From NCBI RefSeq assembly GCF_006517175.1, contig NZ_CP041186.1:7743501-7807500 (forward strand): a DNA stretch of 64,000 bases, in the 5' to 3' direction. A program made the position numbers and the translations under genes. The notes under the pieces were generated by a model. That model was not told where the DNA came from and did no database searches. It was given only the letters and a program-made list of their open reading frames with translations. The DNA is from Persicimonas caeni. GTDB lineage: Bacteria > Myxococcota_A > Bradymonadia > Bradymonadales > Bradymonadaceae. Positions 37,147-46,981 of the stretch are shown here, piece after piece; position 1 is the first letter of the stretch, and each line of letters begins with the position of its first letter.

Positions 37147-38424
37147 TCAGTTGTCGGCGACCTCGACCGAGACGACCCCCAAGCACCCGCCTTCGGTCGC
37201 GCGGTACTCACACATCGCCCCTCGAAAGCTTCCCTCGGAGGTTCGCCCGAAGATGAGCAGGCGAGTCGCCCCAATCCTCACCGAGTCGCAGGGAACCGAG
37301 CGGCCCCCGATTTCGCAGCGCACAGGCTCGACCCTCGCGCTCGGCATGCGCTTCGCGGCGACTTTGGCGGTCTTCGCGGCCAGCTCAGACACGGCTTGTT
37401 GACCGCTCTTCTGGGTCGCTGTCGAGTAGAAAGAGAGTTTGACGCTTCCACACTTGACCGCCTTCTTCCCCAACCCAACGCATTTTTGGTCAGGCTCGAC
37501 GGGTCGACCGTCGAAAAAGAGCTGGGGGTCTTTCGATTGCGCGCTGATGTCCTCGAGCAATCCCGAGAGCTTATCTCCGCATACTGCGTCGTCGACATCC
37601 GGGGCGACCCTGCAGGTGAAGGGACGCAAGCCGTTGGGGTCGGGTGCGCCTCCGGTGAGCACCCGGCGAGGCTCGCCGTCGATCTCGGCCGAAAACCGCT
37701 CGATCTCGACCTCCTGGCCGTCGACGCTCAGCTTGGCGGGAGCCATCGGCTCGAGCTCGATGCCACGTTCCTCGTAAGTGTATCGGCGACCGTCGTGGTA
37801 GTTCCGCAAGCCTTTGGCAGAATACGGTACGTCAGCGACAAGAAGCGTCATCTTCGGACACGTGAGCACGTGACCGGCGGTGAATTCGTAGGTGCAGCCG
37901 TCGGACTGGTCGACATCCGGCTCGTCTGCAGCCAGGCCCCAGCCCGATTCGGGCGATCGTTTGTCGGCAGAAGGCGCGTCGTCGCCTGCGGTTGGCTCGG
38001 CGGACTTCGACTCGAACGCCAGCGCGGCGACGATCTGCGTTTGTCCACCCGCCTCGGGGAATGACCAGCTGGTGAGTTCGCCGGCGAGGCACTGGAATGT
38101 GCGCGGCGAGAAACTGCCGGGGGACTGAGGCTGCCCATTCGCCGCCAGGACCTCTCCGTCGGGGCCGACGACCAGCGTGATGGCAAGTGTCCCCACCTGC
38201 GACCCATCTGGCGGCACGCAGCCGCGCAGCGCCTCTCGCCGCTCCTCGAATTTCCGGTCCCACGTCGCCTTGGAGAGCGCTCCCCGCACGTCGACCTCGT
38301 GCGGCTCGACGCTGACGACGCTGTTACTGTGGTCGTAGAGCGGCTCGGGGCGCGGCTGCTGGGTGCTGCAACCAAACAGGACGGGCACTAGAAGAAGCGA
38401 CGACAAGAGCAGAAAACGACGCAT
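37147..38424 (-). CDS. Lipoprotein with AgmX/TonB-C-like domain
   Basis: 425 residues from ATG 38424 (GAGAG six bases upstream; ATG 38430 and 38439 are in frame). Signal peptide with lipobox VLFGC. The region about 40-130 (ALRGCVPPDGSQVGTLAIT...SFSPRTFQCLAGE...SWSFPEAGG) has the Cys-x(n)-Cys-and-FP pattern of AgmX/PglI or TonB-C-like domains, as in the C-terminal domain at 900-2954. A linker and a second Cys-containing beta domain follow (about 200-425). Function unknown; envelope located. Convergent with the biotinyl carrier gene. Confidence 0.75.
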   Translation of the reverse strand: MRRFLLLSSLLLVPVLFGCSTQQPRPEPLYDHSNSVVSVEPHEVDVRGALSKATWDRKFEERREALRGCVPPDGSQVGTLAITLVVGPDGEVLAANGQPQSPGSFSPRTFQCLAGELTSWSFPEAGGQTQIVAALAFESKSAEPTAGDDAPSADKRSPESGWGLAADEPDVDQSDGCTYEFTAGHVLTCPKMTLLVADVPYSAKGLRNYHDGRRYTYEERGIELEPMAPAKLSVDGQEVEIERFSAEIDGEPRRVLTGGAPDPNGLRPFTCRVAPDVDDAVCGDKLSGLLEDISAQSKDPQLFFDGRPVEPDQKCVGLGKKAVKCGSVKLSFYSTATQKSGQQAVSELAAKTAKVAAKRMPSARVEPVRCEIGGRSVPCDSVRIGATRLLIFGRTSEGSFRGAMCEYRATEGGCLGVVSVEVADN

Positions 38425-38597
38425 TATCATCTCTCGCATCAGTAGATATGGCGCAGGCGCGGCCCAAGGAGACGGCGCACTGCAGGATTTGACCGTTCGG
38501 TTGGGAACCATATAGGCCGGCCGGCGAGGCTGTCCAGCGGGGCATCGGCCGTGAGCGAGACGTGAGCGAACGTGGCAGGAGGGATTTCGCAAGAAAC

Positions 38598-38624
38598 GAA
38601 AAAGGCGGCTCGTGAGAGCCGCCT
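38598..38624 (-). terminator. Terminator of the tRNA-Glu gene
   Basis: Perfect 9-bp stem AGGCGGCTC / GAGCCGCCT with loop GTGA; read on the minus strand it is followed by TTTTTCGTTTC. It lies 10 bp beyond the tRNA 3' end. Confidence 0.9.
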
Positions 38625-38633
38625 CTTCGTTAG

Positions 38634-38708
38634 CGTCCCGTACGGGATTCGAACCCGTGTCGCTGGCGTGAAAGGCCAGTGTCCTGGACCAGGCTAGACG
38701 AACGGGAC
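38634..38708 (-). tRNA. tRNA-Glu (anticodon TTC)
   Basis: 75 nt. Acceptor stem GTCCCGT / ACGGGAC with discriminator G; anticodon arm CTGGC-CTTTCAC-GCCAG, anticodon TTC; T arm ACGGG-TTCGAAT-CCCGT. The 3' CCA is not encoded. A promoter lies about 65 bp upstream and an intrinsic terminator follows, so it is transcribed alone. Confidence 0.97.
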
Positions 38709-38772
38709 ACAGTGCCAGGAAGCACTTCCCGTGTGGCTGACTCGGCGAGTCATTTCGCCACCGGGAGACGCG

Positions 38773-38800
38773 ATTATGAACATTTTTTCGGCCTTGTAAA
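38773..38800 (-). promoter_or_regulatory. Putative sigma70 promoter of tRNA-Glu
   Basis: On the minus strand TTTACA (38800-38795), 16-nt spacer, CATAAT (38778-38773). It is the only good promoter-like sequence upstream of the tRNA. Confidence 0.5.
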
Positions 38801-38907
38801 GTACTTTTTTTACTTTTGCTGCAAGCCGGTTTCAGCAGACTCTCGGACCGGCTCGACTGCTCCCCCGTCTCCTCGGCGAACGGCTCGCGAAAAGTCACGC
38901 TCTGCAG

Positions 38908-38936
38908 TTGTGTGACTTATTGTCCACACCTATAAT
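38908..38936 (+). promoter_or_regulatory. Strong sigma70-like promoter of the 1467-residue lipoprotein gene
   Basis: TTGTGT (38908-38913), exactly 17 nt, then a consensus TATAAT (38931-38936). The predicted transcript would have a leader of about 165 nt before ATG 39110. The 38709-39109 stretch contains this promoter and the tRNA promoter but no gene. Confidence 0.6.
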
Positions 38937-39109
38937 CCCGCGCACACGCCGCGTTCGCGCACCGAGATCTTGGGGCTTCAAGTTCTAATGGGCGCGATAG
39001 CGGTAATTGGAGCGCACACCTAACGTGAGTCGATAGTCGAATTATGGGAGTGACGCCGACGCTCACTCGGCGGACCACAAGTTCAATAAGAAGAATGGGG
39101 AGACCGGAC

Positions 39110-42100
39110 ATGCACCGTTGGACTGATTGGAGACAAAGACCACGCGCCGGGATGTGGATGGGGGTGATCGGACTGATCGCTCTCGTCGCCGCCGGGTGTG
39201 GTGGAGACGAAGACAAGAAGAGCTTACCCGTCGAGGTTCCCGGCGAGACGCAGCCGGCCGCCCCGGCTCCGTTGAGCGTCGCCTCGATGGGCGGGTGTGC
39301 CATCGACGCCGATTGCGCCGAGGGGCGCTTCTGCTTTCAAGGCACGTGCGCCTACGAGTGCACCGAAGATGCCGACTGCGGTGACGCCCAGAGCTGCTCG
39401 TCGCACGGTGAATGCCTCGACCAGACCGGCGAAGGGCTGATCACCCAGGCGCTCGAGGAAGACGCCTTCGCCGACATCCGCGCGATCAATGACCCCAACA
39501 CGGTGCTGTACGTCAGCCCCGGCCAGTCCGAGGTCACGCTGCACCTGGAGTTCGACGCCGAGCTGCCCGACGAGGGACTGCCCTACCGCATCGAGCGTAG
39601 CGACGCCGCCGGCGAGCCCGCGCGGATCCAGCGCACCGAAGGCGGGGTCTCCCAGGTCGACATCGCCGTGCCCGTGGGCCAGGCGTCTCCCGAGCACGAA
39701 GAGGCCGGAGGCGTGCGCGTCGAGGTGGTCACCGCGCTGCGCAACTACGAGATGTACCTGCGCCCGGCCCCGCCCATCGGCGGCAAGTATTACGGCCAGG
39801 CCACCGCGGCCACGTTCGGCTCGAGCGGGCTCCCGTTGGAGTTCGACATCGTCACCAAGCCCGACGGGGCGACCCTCCAGGACGCCGAGACGGCCTGGCT
39901 GGTGCTCCCGGTCGCCAGCGAGCGACTCTTTAGCCCCATCGCCGAGACCGACGGCGCGCCCCCGTACATGACCGCCGAGCTCGTCTACGACGACTTCGTG
40001 CAGCGTTGGGTGGCGGTGTTCGAGAACGGATTCGATCTGACCACGAGCAGCGTCATTGCACTGCCCGACGCCGAGCAGGTGCGCCGCACCATCCGCGTTG
40101 AAATCGAGCCGTACGGCAAAGACCAGCTCATCGGCACCATCAAGGATATCTGGACCGGCCTGTACGAGGTGCGCTCGGAGGCCGGCGTGACCAAGCTCGA
40201 GGACGTGCTCTTCGAGGGCGACCTGACGATGAAGCGCGAGCGCGACTCGATGAGTCACGCCGACCTCATCCGCGCGCCCGGCGTCGCGGCGAGCCCCGAC
40301 CTGCTGCCCGCCCCGCCCCTCGATCAGTGTGCGGACGCCGGCTTCTACGACGTCGAGCCGGTCATCGACGGCAACGCGACCTACGACTGCGAAGCGATCG
40401 CCTCGCAGGCCGACTTCGAGGCGGCCGCCCCCGCCGAGCAGGCGAGCTGCGCGATCGCCGTGGCCCACACCAGCTTGGCCGGCGACACCACCGCCAGCCA
40501 GATTCGCGCCTTTCTCGACGAGAACGTGCCCGACCCAGAAGGCATGAGCTTCAGTGAGTTCATCGACAAATGCGCCGACGGCACCGATGGGTACTGCGTA
40601 CCCGCCGACGAAGTGCTGTGCAGCCGCCAGCTACTCGGCTTCGCCTACCGCAACCAGGGCGACGCCTCGACGATGATGAGCGAGCTGGTCGGCTCGTACC
40701 AAGAGGTCACCCGCGAAGCCTATCTGGGCCAGCAGTTGGGCGCCTTCGGGGCCGACGCCGACAAGCGCCTCGAGTGGCTCAAGACCACCGACTACCCGGC
40801 GGTCGTCACCTCGGCGGTCGAGAACCTCAACGAGCAGTTGCTCCAAGAGTGGGCCACCCAGGTGCTCGACGTGCACCTGCGGGTGCTCAACGGCCAGCTC
40901 GACCCCAGCGGCCTGGCCGTGCTCTCGCGCGAGGTCACCGGCGCCGACGCCCTCGACGCTCGCCAGCAACTGCTGACCGAGATGGCCCAGTCGTGGCGCG
41001 GCGCGATGGAGGCGTTGACCCTGGCTGCCTCGCGCTACCACAGCCTGTTCCAGGACGACGCGCGTCGCGAAGAAGCCACCGACTTCGTGACCACCCGCAT
41101 GTTCGACCTGTATCTGGCCGCAGGCGTGCTGCGTAACCTGAACCTGAGCGCCGGCGTGGGCTACCTCTCGGCCGGCTTCGGCACTGGGTTTTCCGACCTG
41201 CTCGGCGAAGCCAGCCGCCTGGCGATGCCCTACGACAAGCTGGTGTACGCCCGCGATGCCGAGGTGGTCGTCAACACCTCGGTCGACCCGCAGTCGAATA
41301 ACGACACCCTGCTGGCCGAGCGGCGTCGCGCCGCGCTCGACGAGATCATCGAAGCCCAGGACTCCGTGCAGTCGGTGCTCGCCCAGGCCCGCGCCGAGGC
41401 CCTCGACGAGGAGCAGCTGCGCAACCGCATGAACAACGAGATCAACGACTTGCGCGACGACCTCGTCGAGATGTGCGGCATGCCCGTGGGCTGCACCGCC
41501 CAGACCTTCCGCACCGACCCCAGCTGCCGGGTGCGCGTGGCCCCAGGAAAATGCGGCTACGCCATCGACAAGGAGACCGAGGAGATCACCGAGTTTACGC
41601 TGGGCAGCCAAAACGTCTCGGAGGCCGGCCGCAGCCTGCTCGACATGACCGAAGCCGCTCAGAACCTCAAGATCGCCGTCGAGGAGAAGAACGCCTTCAA
41701 TCAACGCCTCGACCTCGCCTGGCAAGAGCTGACCGCCTTCGAGGCCGACATCAACGCCTGGAACGTCAAACGCCTCGAGAACCTGCAGGCGCTCGAGGAC
41801 AACCTCGCCCAGCGCGAGCAGATCCGAAACGAGACGCTGCGCGCCATGGCCGACAACTTCGCCCAGCGCGCCGGCAACCGGCAGGCCAATATCGCCGACT
41901 CGATAGCGATGTTCGAAGAGTGGGACAAGATCCGCATGGACGGCGTCGAAGAGCAGATGGGACTGATCCAAAAGGAACTCTCCCAGCGCCACGCCGCGGC
42001 CTTCTTTCGCGAGGCGGCCAGCACCTCCGACAAGATCTTTGCCGCCATGATGGAGGGCATCCCCAAGGTGGCCGGCATGAGCAATGACGTCTCCTCGCCG

Positions 42101-43513
42101 GCTCGCGCGGCCGTCCTGATCACGGGCACGTTGATCTCGTCGACGCTCGATATCACCGCCGCCGGCCTAGAAATGGGCGCCGACGCGGCCGCCGCCGCCC
42201 GCGAGAAAAAGGCCCTTTTGCAGGAGGCCGAGATGGCCGCCCTGGAGGACGAGGCCGAGCTCGACGACCTCATCGGCGCCGACGAACTCGAGACCCTCAA
42301 AGAAGAGCTGCGCTCGACCCAGGCGCAAAACGACGCCGAGCTGGCCCTCCTCCGAGACCTCGCCCAACTCGCCCAGACCGAGGTGGAGACCGAGCTGGCC
42401 TACGAGCGCGACTTCGCCGAGTTCCGCCGACGCCGCACTGCCTTCTTGCAGATGATGACCGAGAGCGCCGGGCTCAACCTGCGCGTGGTTCAGGCCCAGA
42501 TCGGCTTCGCCCAGGCGATGGCCGACTACTTGGGCATCGTCCAGCGCGCCCAGTTGGCCGACGCCAAGCTCGAGGAGTTGATGCGCCAGCGCGCCAACAT
42601 CAACCGACTGGTGGGCTCGCCGGCGGTCATCTTCAGCCGCGCCAACCGGCTGCGCCAGGCCGAGCTGCGCCTGGAGCGCGCCAAGGAGAAGCTCATGGAG
42701 TGGCTGGTCGCCCTGGAGTACTACGCGGTGCGCCCGTTCATGGACCAGCGCCTGCAAATCCTGCTGGCCCGCAACCCCTACCAGCTCGAGGAGATCGCCG
42801 AGAAGCTCGACGCCCTGCAGCGTGACTGCGGCGGAGCGACCAACGAGCTGACCACCGTTTTGTCGGTGCGCGACGACCTGCTCGGCTTTACCCGCACCAT
42901 CACCGACTCGGTCACCGGCGAGACGCTCTCGCCGGCCGATCGCCTGCGCCGGGTGCTCGAGGACGGCTACGTGCCCGTCGACAAGCGCGTGCGCTACTCG
43001 ACCGACGAGTCCATCGGCGGCCTGCTCGGTCGCGGCGCCGACGTGCTCGCGGCCACCTTCTTCGTCGACCTGAGCGACTTCGCCAATCTGGGGCTGACCT
43101 GCAACGCCAAGGTCGCCTCGGTCGACTTGAAGCTCGTGGGCGACGGGCTGGGCGACGCGCGCCCCACCGTCAGCCTGTTGTACGACGGCACCAGCCAGCT
43201 TCGCTCCTGCCAGCCCGGCATCGACGACTACGTCGCCCAGTTCGGCGAGGAGACGACCAACTACGGGTCGGTCACCTACCTGCGCACCGCCGGGCGCAGC
43301 ATCTCGCCGGTCGCCGGCATCAACGAATTCCCCGGCGCCGCCGGTCAGGCCAACCAATCGCTGGGCGGCCTGCCGCTGGCCTCGCAGTACACCCTGCTCA
43401 TCGACAAGGCCGCCGGCGAGAACGCCGAGATCGACTGGAGCAAACTCGAGGACATCGAGGTCGAGCTGACCTACACCTACCAGGATGTCTTCCCCGCCGG
43501 GCAGTGTGAGTAA
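39110..43513 (+). CDS. Giant lipoprotein with Cys-rich head and long coiled coil
   Basis: 1467 residues from ATG 39110 (GGGGAG seven bases upstream). Signal peptide with lipobox LVAAGC. A small Cys-rich module follows (CAIDADCAEGRFCFQGTC, then CTEDADCGDAQSC), then beta-rich sequence to about 400. Residues from about 560 to 1240 are almost all helical, with heptads rich in Ala, Leu, Glu, Arg and Gln (for example AEMAALEDEAELDDLIGADE and RRRTAFLQMMTESAGL). The last 200 residues are again beta-like. Probably an extended outer-membrane-anchored filament or stalk. I know no named family. It ends at a bidirectional terminator. Confidence 0.8.
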   Translation: MHRWTDWRQRPRAGMWMGVIGLIALVAAGCGGDEDKKSLPVEVPGETQPAAPAPLSVASMGGCAIDADCAEGRFCFQGTCAYECTEDADCGDAQSCSSHGECLDQTGEGLITQALEEDAFADIRAINDPNTVLYVSPGQSEVTLHLEFDAELPDEGLPYRIERSDAAGEPARIQRTEGGVSQVDIAVPVGQASPEHEEAGGVRVEVVTALRNYEMYLRPAPPIGGKYYGQATAATFGSSGLPLEFDIVTKPDGATLQDAETAWLVLPVASERLFSPIAETDGAPPYMTAELVYDDFVQRWVAVFENGFDLTTSSVIALPDAEQVRRTIRVEIEPYGKDQLIGTIKDIWTGLYEVRSEAGVTKLEDVLFEGDLTMKRERDSMSHADLIRAPGVAASPDLLPAPPLDQCADAGFYDVEPVIDGNATYDCEAIASQADFEAAAPAEQASCAIAVAHTSLAGDTTASQIRAFLDENVPDPEGMSFSEFIDKCADGTDGYCVPADEVLCSRQLLGFAYRNQGDASTMMSELVGSYQEVTREAYLGQQLGAFGADADKRLEWLKTTDYPAVVTSAVENLNEQLLQEWATQVLDVHLRVLNGQLDPSGLAVLSREVTGADALDARQQLLTEMAQSWRGAMEALTLAASRYHSLFQDDARREEATDFVTTRMFDLYLAAGVLRNLNLSAGVGYLSAGFGTGFSDLLGEASRLAMPYDKLVYARDAEVVVNTSVDPQSNNDTLLAERRRAALDEIIEAQDSVQSVLAQARAEALDEEQLRNRMNNEINDLRDDLVEMCGMPVGCTAQTFRTDPSCRVRVAPGKCGYAIDKETEEITEFTLGSQNVSEAGRSLLDMTEAAQNLKIAVEEKNAFNQRLDLAWQELTAFEADINAWNVKRLENLQALEDNLAQREQIRNETLRAMADNFAQRAGNRQANIADSIAMFEEWDKIRMDGVEEQMGLIQKELSQRHAAAFFREAASTSDKIFAAMMEGIPKVAGMSNDVSSPARAAVLITGTLISSTLDITAAGLEMGADAAAAAREKKALLQEAEMAALEDEAELDDLIGADELETLKEELRSTQAQNDAELALLRDLAQLAQTEVETELAYERDFAEFRRRRTAFLQMMTESAGLNLRVVQAQIGFAQAMADYLGIVQRAQLADAKLEELMRQRANINRLVGSPAVIFSRANRLRQAELRLERAKEKLMEWLVALEYYAVRPFMDQRLQILLARNPYQLEEIAEKLDALQRDCGGATNELTTVLSVRDDLLGFTRTITDSVTGETLSPADRLRRVLEDGYVPVDKRVRYSTDESIGGLLGRGADVLAATFFVDLSDFANLGLTCNAKVASVDLKLVGDGLGDARPTVSLLYDGTSQLRSCQPGIDDYVAQFGEETTNYGSVTYLRTAGRSISPVAGINEFPGAAGQANQSLGGLPLASQYTLLIDKAAGENAEIDWSKLEDIEVELTYTYQDVFPAGQCE

Positions 43514-43533
43514 CGCGGCTGCCCCGCGCACGA

Positions 43534-43571
43534 AAAAAGCCCCGCCGACGGTCGAGTCGGCGGGGCTTTTT
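43534..43571. terminator. Bidirectional terminator between two giant lipoprotein genes
   Basis: A 16-bp perfect stem AAAAAGCCCCGCCGAC / GTCGGCGGGGCTTTTT with a 6-nt loop (GGTCGA), U-runs on both strands. It separates convergent genes. Confidence 0.92.
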
Positions 43572-43576
43572 GTGTC

Positions 43577-43660
43577 ATCTGGAGGCAGCGCTTCCAGCGC
43601 TGGTTGCATGAGCATCTCGCAGTGCAACCAGGGGCAAGATGCCCCCGCTCCGATGTTCGG
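43577..43660. repeat. Dispersed intergenic repeat, copy 1
   Basis: Contains GGAGGCAGCGCTTCCAGCG followed later by GGGGCAAGATGCCCC. Related sequence is found at 49119-49257 and 50698-50747. The shared core is GGGCATCTTGCCC or its complement. Confidence 0.65.
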
Positions 43661-43664
43661 GTCC

Positions 43665-46600
43665 TCAGCGCGTCGTCAGGGCGATCTCCTTGCAGATCAG
43701 GCTCAACGCACTCGGCGCCACGCTCCACAGATGCGGGCCATTACCGAAGTTGACCCATATCTCGTTGAAGTACCCCTTGAAGCCGGCCACGACCTGACCG
43801 GTGGGGCAACGAAGCTCGCTCGGCGAGCTGCCGCCACTCGAGGTGCCGATGAGCCTGCCGGCGCTTGGCGTCGGGCTGATCGACAACGTGGAGTTTACTT
43901 CGGTGCCCGGGTTGGTCGAGATGGACGAGTCGGCGCACAGCGGCCCCACCTGAACGATGCGGTCGCCGTCGGTGTGCGGGACCACCTGGATCCCGGTGAC
44001 GAATTGATCGCTGGTCGCCCCATTCTCACCCTTGTTGGGGCAACTCTCCGAATCCATCGGCCCGAGCGGGGTGGTCCCGAAGCTGTAATGCGCGCCCGCG
44101 CCGACGGTGGTCATGAGGCTGCCGGGAAATTGACCCACGTCGTATCCGTACGGGGTCGAGGACTGGTCGGTCTCCAAGCGCACGGGCACACAGCGCATGC
44201 CGATATAGCCGATTTCATCGCTCCAGTTGACCTCGATGGTATCGACGAAGGTGTCGTCGGGGCAGGTGACCGTCTGCAGGTCTCCCGAGGTCTGGCCGGC
44301 CCAACGAGTCGTGTGAGTCGCCGACGGATAGTCGAGCCCGCTGGGACATCCCTCGTCGACGTCGCCGTCGCAGTCGTTGTCCAGCCCGTCGCACTGCTCG
44401 AAGTTGCCCGAGAACATCTGGTCGTTGTTGTCGTTGCAATCGTCCGAGCTCTGCAGCCAACCCGAGGGCTGGTCGCCCGAGCAGTACCGGGTCCCGCCGT
44501 GGTTGGCGTCACCATGGGTGTCGCCGTCGTCGTCGGGATACCAGGTCAACCCGTCGCTGACCCCGGCTTCGTCGACCGTGCCGTCGCAGTTGTTGTCGAC
44601 GTCGTCGCACACCTCGGTGGCGCCCGGATTGCGCGAGCTGTCGCTGTCGGCGCAGTCGCCGTCCTGGGTGGCCCAGCCCGAGAACGCGCTGCAGTATTGC
44701 TCGGTCTGGCTGCTCACCCCGTAGCCGTCGCCGTCGGCGTCGCGGTACAGTGTCGCGCCGCCAATAGCCCCGGCGTCGTTCGTGTTGCCGTTGCAGTTGT
44801 CGTCGTAGCCGGTGGCGCAGGTCTCCGTTTCGCCCGGGTTGACGTTGGAGTTCGAGTCGTTGCAGTCCGAGTTGTCGAGCACAAAGCCCGACGGCGCGCT
44901 GCACGCGCGGGTCGACGAGGCGCTGCTGTCACCGTAGCCGTCGCTGTCGCGGTCGGGATAGAAGAGCTGGGCGTCGGTCGCCGTCGCCTCGTCGGTGTCG
45001 CCGTCGCAGTCGTCGTCGAGCCCGTTGCACACCTCGAGCTGGCTGCCCGGTTGGATGCCTCCCTCGCAGGCGAAGCCGCCTGTGCCCTTGCACACCCAGA
45101 ACCCGTCGGCGCACACGCCCAGGTTGCCGGTGCTCGAGCAGCTCGTGCCCTCCTGGGCGAGCGCGTCGTCGACGCTTCCGTTGCAGTCGTTGTCGACCCC
45201 GTCGCACACCTCCTCGGCGGCCGCGCCGCCCGGGCCCGCGCCATATGCACTCGCCTCGGCGTCGTTGCAGTCCGAGTCGTCTTGGACGTAGCCCGCGGGC
45301 AGGTCGCCCGGGGTGCACGCGAACGTGCTGTCGTTGGGGTCGCCACGCCCGTCGCCGTCGGCGTCGCGGTAGTACACGCGCGTCGGATCGTCCACGGGCA
45401 CCTCGCAGCCGTTCGACGAGTCGCCGTCGCAGTCGGCCCAGCCCGCGTCACATTGCACTCCGCAGAAGGGCTGCAGGCTGCCGTCGCCGAGTGTCTCGGT
45501 CTTGCAGGAGAACGCGCCGTTGGTCAGCTGGCCGCTGCAGGTGTCGAAGCACGCCGTGCAGTGCTCGGCCGGGTATTGGTCGGCGCCGACCTGCTCGGCC
45601 GTGTCGCTCAGCCCGTTGCAGTTGTAGTCTTGCTCGCCGCAGGTCTGCGGGAACGGGTGATCGGGGATGTCGGGGTTGTAATAGGCCTCGGCGTTGCGGT
45701 CGTCGCAGTCGTAGCGGGTGACCGGGGTGGCCGAGGTGCCGCAGCGCCCGGTGCCCAGCCCGTCGCCGTCGCGGTCGCGGCACACCGTGCAGGTGTCGAT
45801 GGTCGGCCGGCAGAAGGTGTTGCCGGCGGTGTCGCTCACGTCGCAGGCAAAGCCCATGGGGCAATCGGCGTCGCCCGCACAGGCCGACACGCAGACGCCC
45901 TCGCCGCCCGAGACGATCTCGCCACCCGAGACGCGGTCGTAGCACAGGGCGTCCTGGCCGCAGTCGGCCGTCGCCGAGCACGTCGAGCAGAAGCTCTGCG
46001 CGTGGGCCTCGTCGAGGCCGAACGGGGGCCGACAGATGGCGCCGAAGGGCTGGTTCGCCTCCATCTCGGCCGGGTCGAGCTGGTCGTCGAACGGAAACGC
46101 CGGGGCTTGCTCGGGGTACGGCGCCTCGCCGTCGAAGACGAGCTGGCAGGTATGCGGCTCGACGTCGGGCTCGTTGCCGTTCATCGACAACTCGTCGCAG
46201 CGCCCCGGGTTGTTGGTGCACACGTAGCTGCACACGCCCTCGCCGTCGGCGAGTTCTTCGAAGATTTCGGTCAGGGGGACTTCGTTGCGCCCGTCGCTGT
46301 CGGCGCGGTTCAGCGGCACACTCTTGACGCACACGCCCAGGCCCGTCGGGCAGTCGGCGTCGCGCGTGCAGGTGCGGTAGTCCGCCAGGCTTCGCGCCTG
46401 CGAGGCGCCCCCGTCGGCGTCCGTCGCGTCGCCCGAGTCGGTCGCATCGCCGACGTCGCCCGCGTCCTCCCCGTCGTCCACGTCGGCGTCCGTGCCGCCG
46501 CCATCGCCGGGATCGCCGACATCATTGCCGCCATCATCGCCGGCGTCGTCAGGTCGATCTGCATCGCCGTTGTCGGCGTCCAGACCGGCGTCGGCGATCG

Positions 46601-46772
46601 TGCAGGTGCCATCTTCACAGGTGCCGCTGTTGCAGTCCTCGTCCGAGGTGCATAGCGGGCCGTCGGATTGTCCCGGGTTTTCGGAGGTACAACTCGCGGT
46701 CACTCCCGCGACCAGAACCAACGCGGCCAGAATCACCGCAGAAGACACATTTCTAACTCGCAATAACATCAT
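43665..46772 (-). CDS. MopE-like Asp/Cys-rich giant lipoprotein
   Basis: 1035 residues. Signal peptide with lipobox GVTASC. A Cys motif CTSDEDCNSGTCEDGTC is followed by a linker made almost only of Asp, Gly and Ala (about 60-120). Then come at least six repeats of the MopE type: Y-x-D-x-D-x-D-G followed by D-C-N-D and C-D-G-x-D-N-D-C-D-G (for example CDGVDNDCNGSVDD, CNGLDDDCDGDTDE, CDGLDNDCDGDVDE). The last 200 residues form a Cys-containing jacalin-like or lectin-like beta domain. These repeats are probable Ca2+ sites. Surface or secreted. Start ATG 46772 or 46769, both after GGGGAG. Function otherwise unknown. Confidence 0.85.
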   Translation of the reverse strand: MMLLRVRNVSSAVILAALVLVAGVTASCTSENPGQSDGPLCTSDEDCNSGTCEDGTCTIADAGLDADNGDADRPDDAGDDGGNDVGDPGDGGGTDADVDDGEDAGDVGDATDSGDATDADGGASQARSLADYRTCTRDADCPTGLGVCVKSVPLNRADSDGRNEVPLTEIFEELADGEGVCSYVCTNNPGRCDELSMNGNEPDVEPHTCQLVFDGEAPYPEQAPAFPFDDQLDPAEMEANQPFGAICRPPFGLDEAHAQSFCSTCSATADCGQDALCYDRVSGGEIVSGGEGVCVSACAGDADCPMGFACDVSDTAGNTFCRPTIDTCTVCRDRDGDGLGTGRCGTSATPVTRYDCDDRNAEAYYNPDIPDHPFPQTCGEQDYNCNGLSDTAEQVGADQYPAEHCTACFDTCSGQLTNGAFSCKTETLGDGSLQPFCGVQCDAGWADCDGDSSNGCEVPVDDPTRVYYRDADGDGRGDPNDSTFACTPGDLPAGYVQDDSDCNDAEASAYGAGPGGAAAEEVCDGVDNDCNGSVDDALAQEGTSCSSTGNLGVCADGFWVCKGTGGFACEGGIQPGSQLEVCNGLDDDCDGDTDEATATDAQLFYPDRDSDGYGDSSASSTRACSAPSGFVLDNSDCNDSNSNVNPGETETCATGYDDNCNGNTNDAGAIGGATLYRDADGDGYGVSSQTEQYCSAFSGWATQDGDCADSDSSRNPGATEVCDDVDNNCDGTVDEAGVSDGLTWYPDDDGDTHGDANHGGTRYCSGDQPSGWLQSSDDCNDNNDQMFSGNFEQCDGLDNDCDGDVDEGCPSGLDYPSATHTTRWAGQTSGDLQTVTCPDDTFVDTIEVNWSDEIGYIGMRCVPVRLETDQSSTPYGYDVGQFPGSLMTTVGAGAHYSFGTTPLGPMDSESCPNKGENGATSDQFVTGIQVVPHTDGDRIVQVGPLCADSSISTNPGTEVNSTLSISPTPSAGRLIGTSSGGSSPSELRCPTGQVVAGFKGYFNEIWVNFGNGPHLWSVAPSALSLICKEIALTTR

Positions 46773-46962
46773 CTCTCCCCAATTTATCTGCGGGCCTTTT
46801 CAACGCAGCACTGTGGTGCTGTGGGTTGCTGTCTCGACGTTACTCTCAATACACAAACGCCTTCGGCGCGTCAAAGCTTGCGGGCCACATAGAGGGATGG
46901 CCCCAGGTTCGCTCAACGATTGAGCTGCGGTTCTTTTTCGCAGTTCGGCGAGGCAGCCGCCC

Positions 46963-46981
46963 CACCGGGCTTGTCCCGGTG
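46963..46981. repeat. Hairpin in the repeat island
   Basis: CACCGGG-CTTGT-CCCGGTG, perfect 7-bp stem. Confidence 0.5.

Noticed and set aside
44340..45760. DNA-level tandem repeats as a mobile element
   Set aside because: Explained by coding repeats of CDGxDNDCDG in the 43665-46772 protein.
43485..46655. 1056-codon plus-strand frame opposite the MopE-like gene
   Set aside because: Arises from the Asp/Cys repeat codons read on the other strand; its Val/Ala/Arg repeats follow the repeat period of the true gene.
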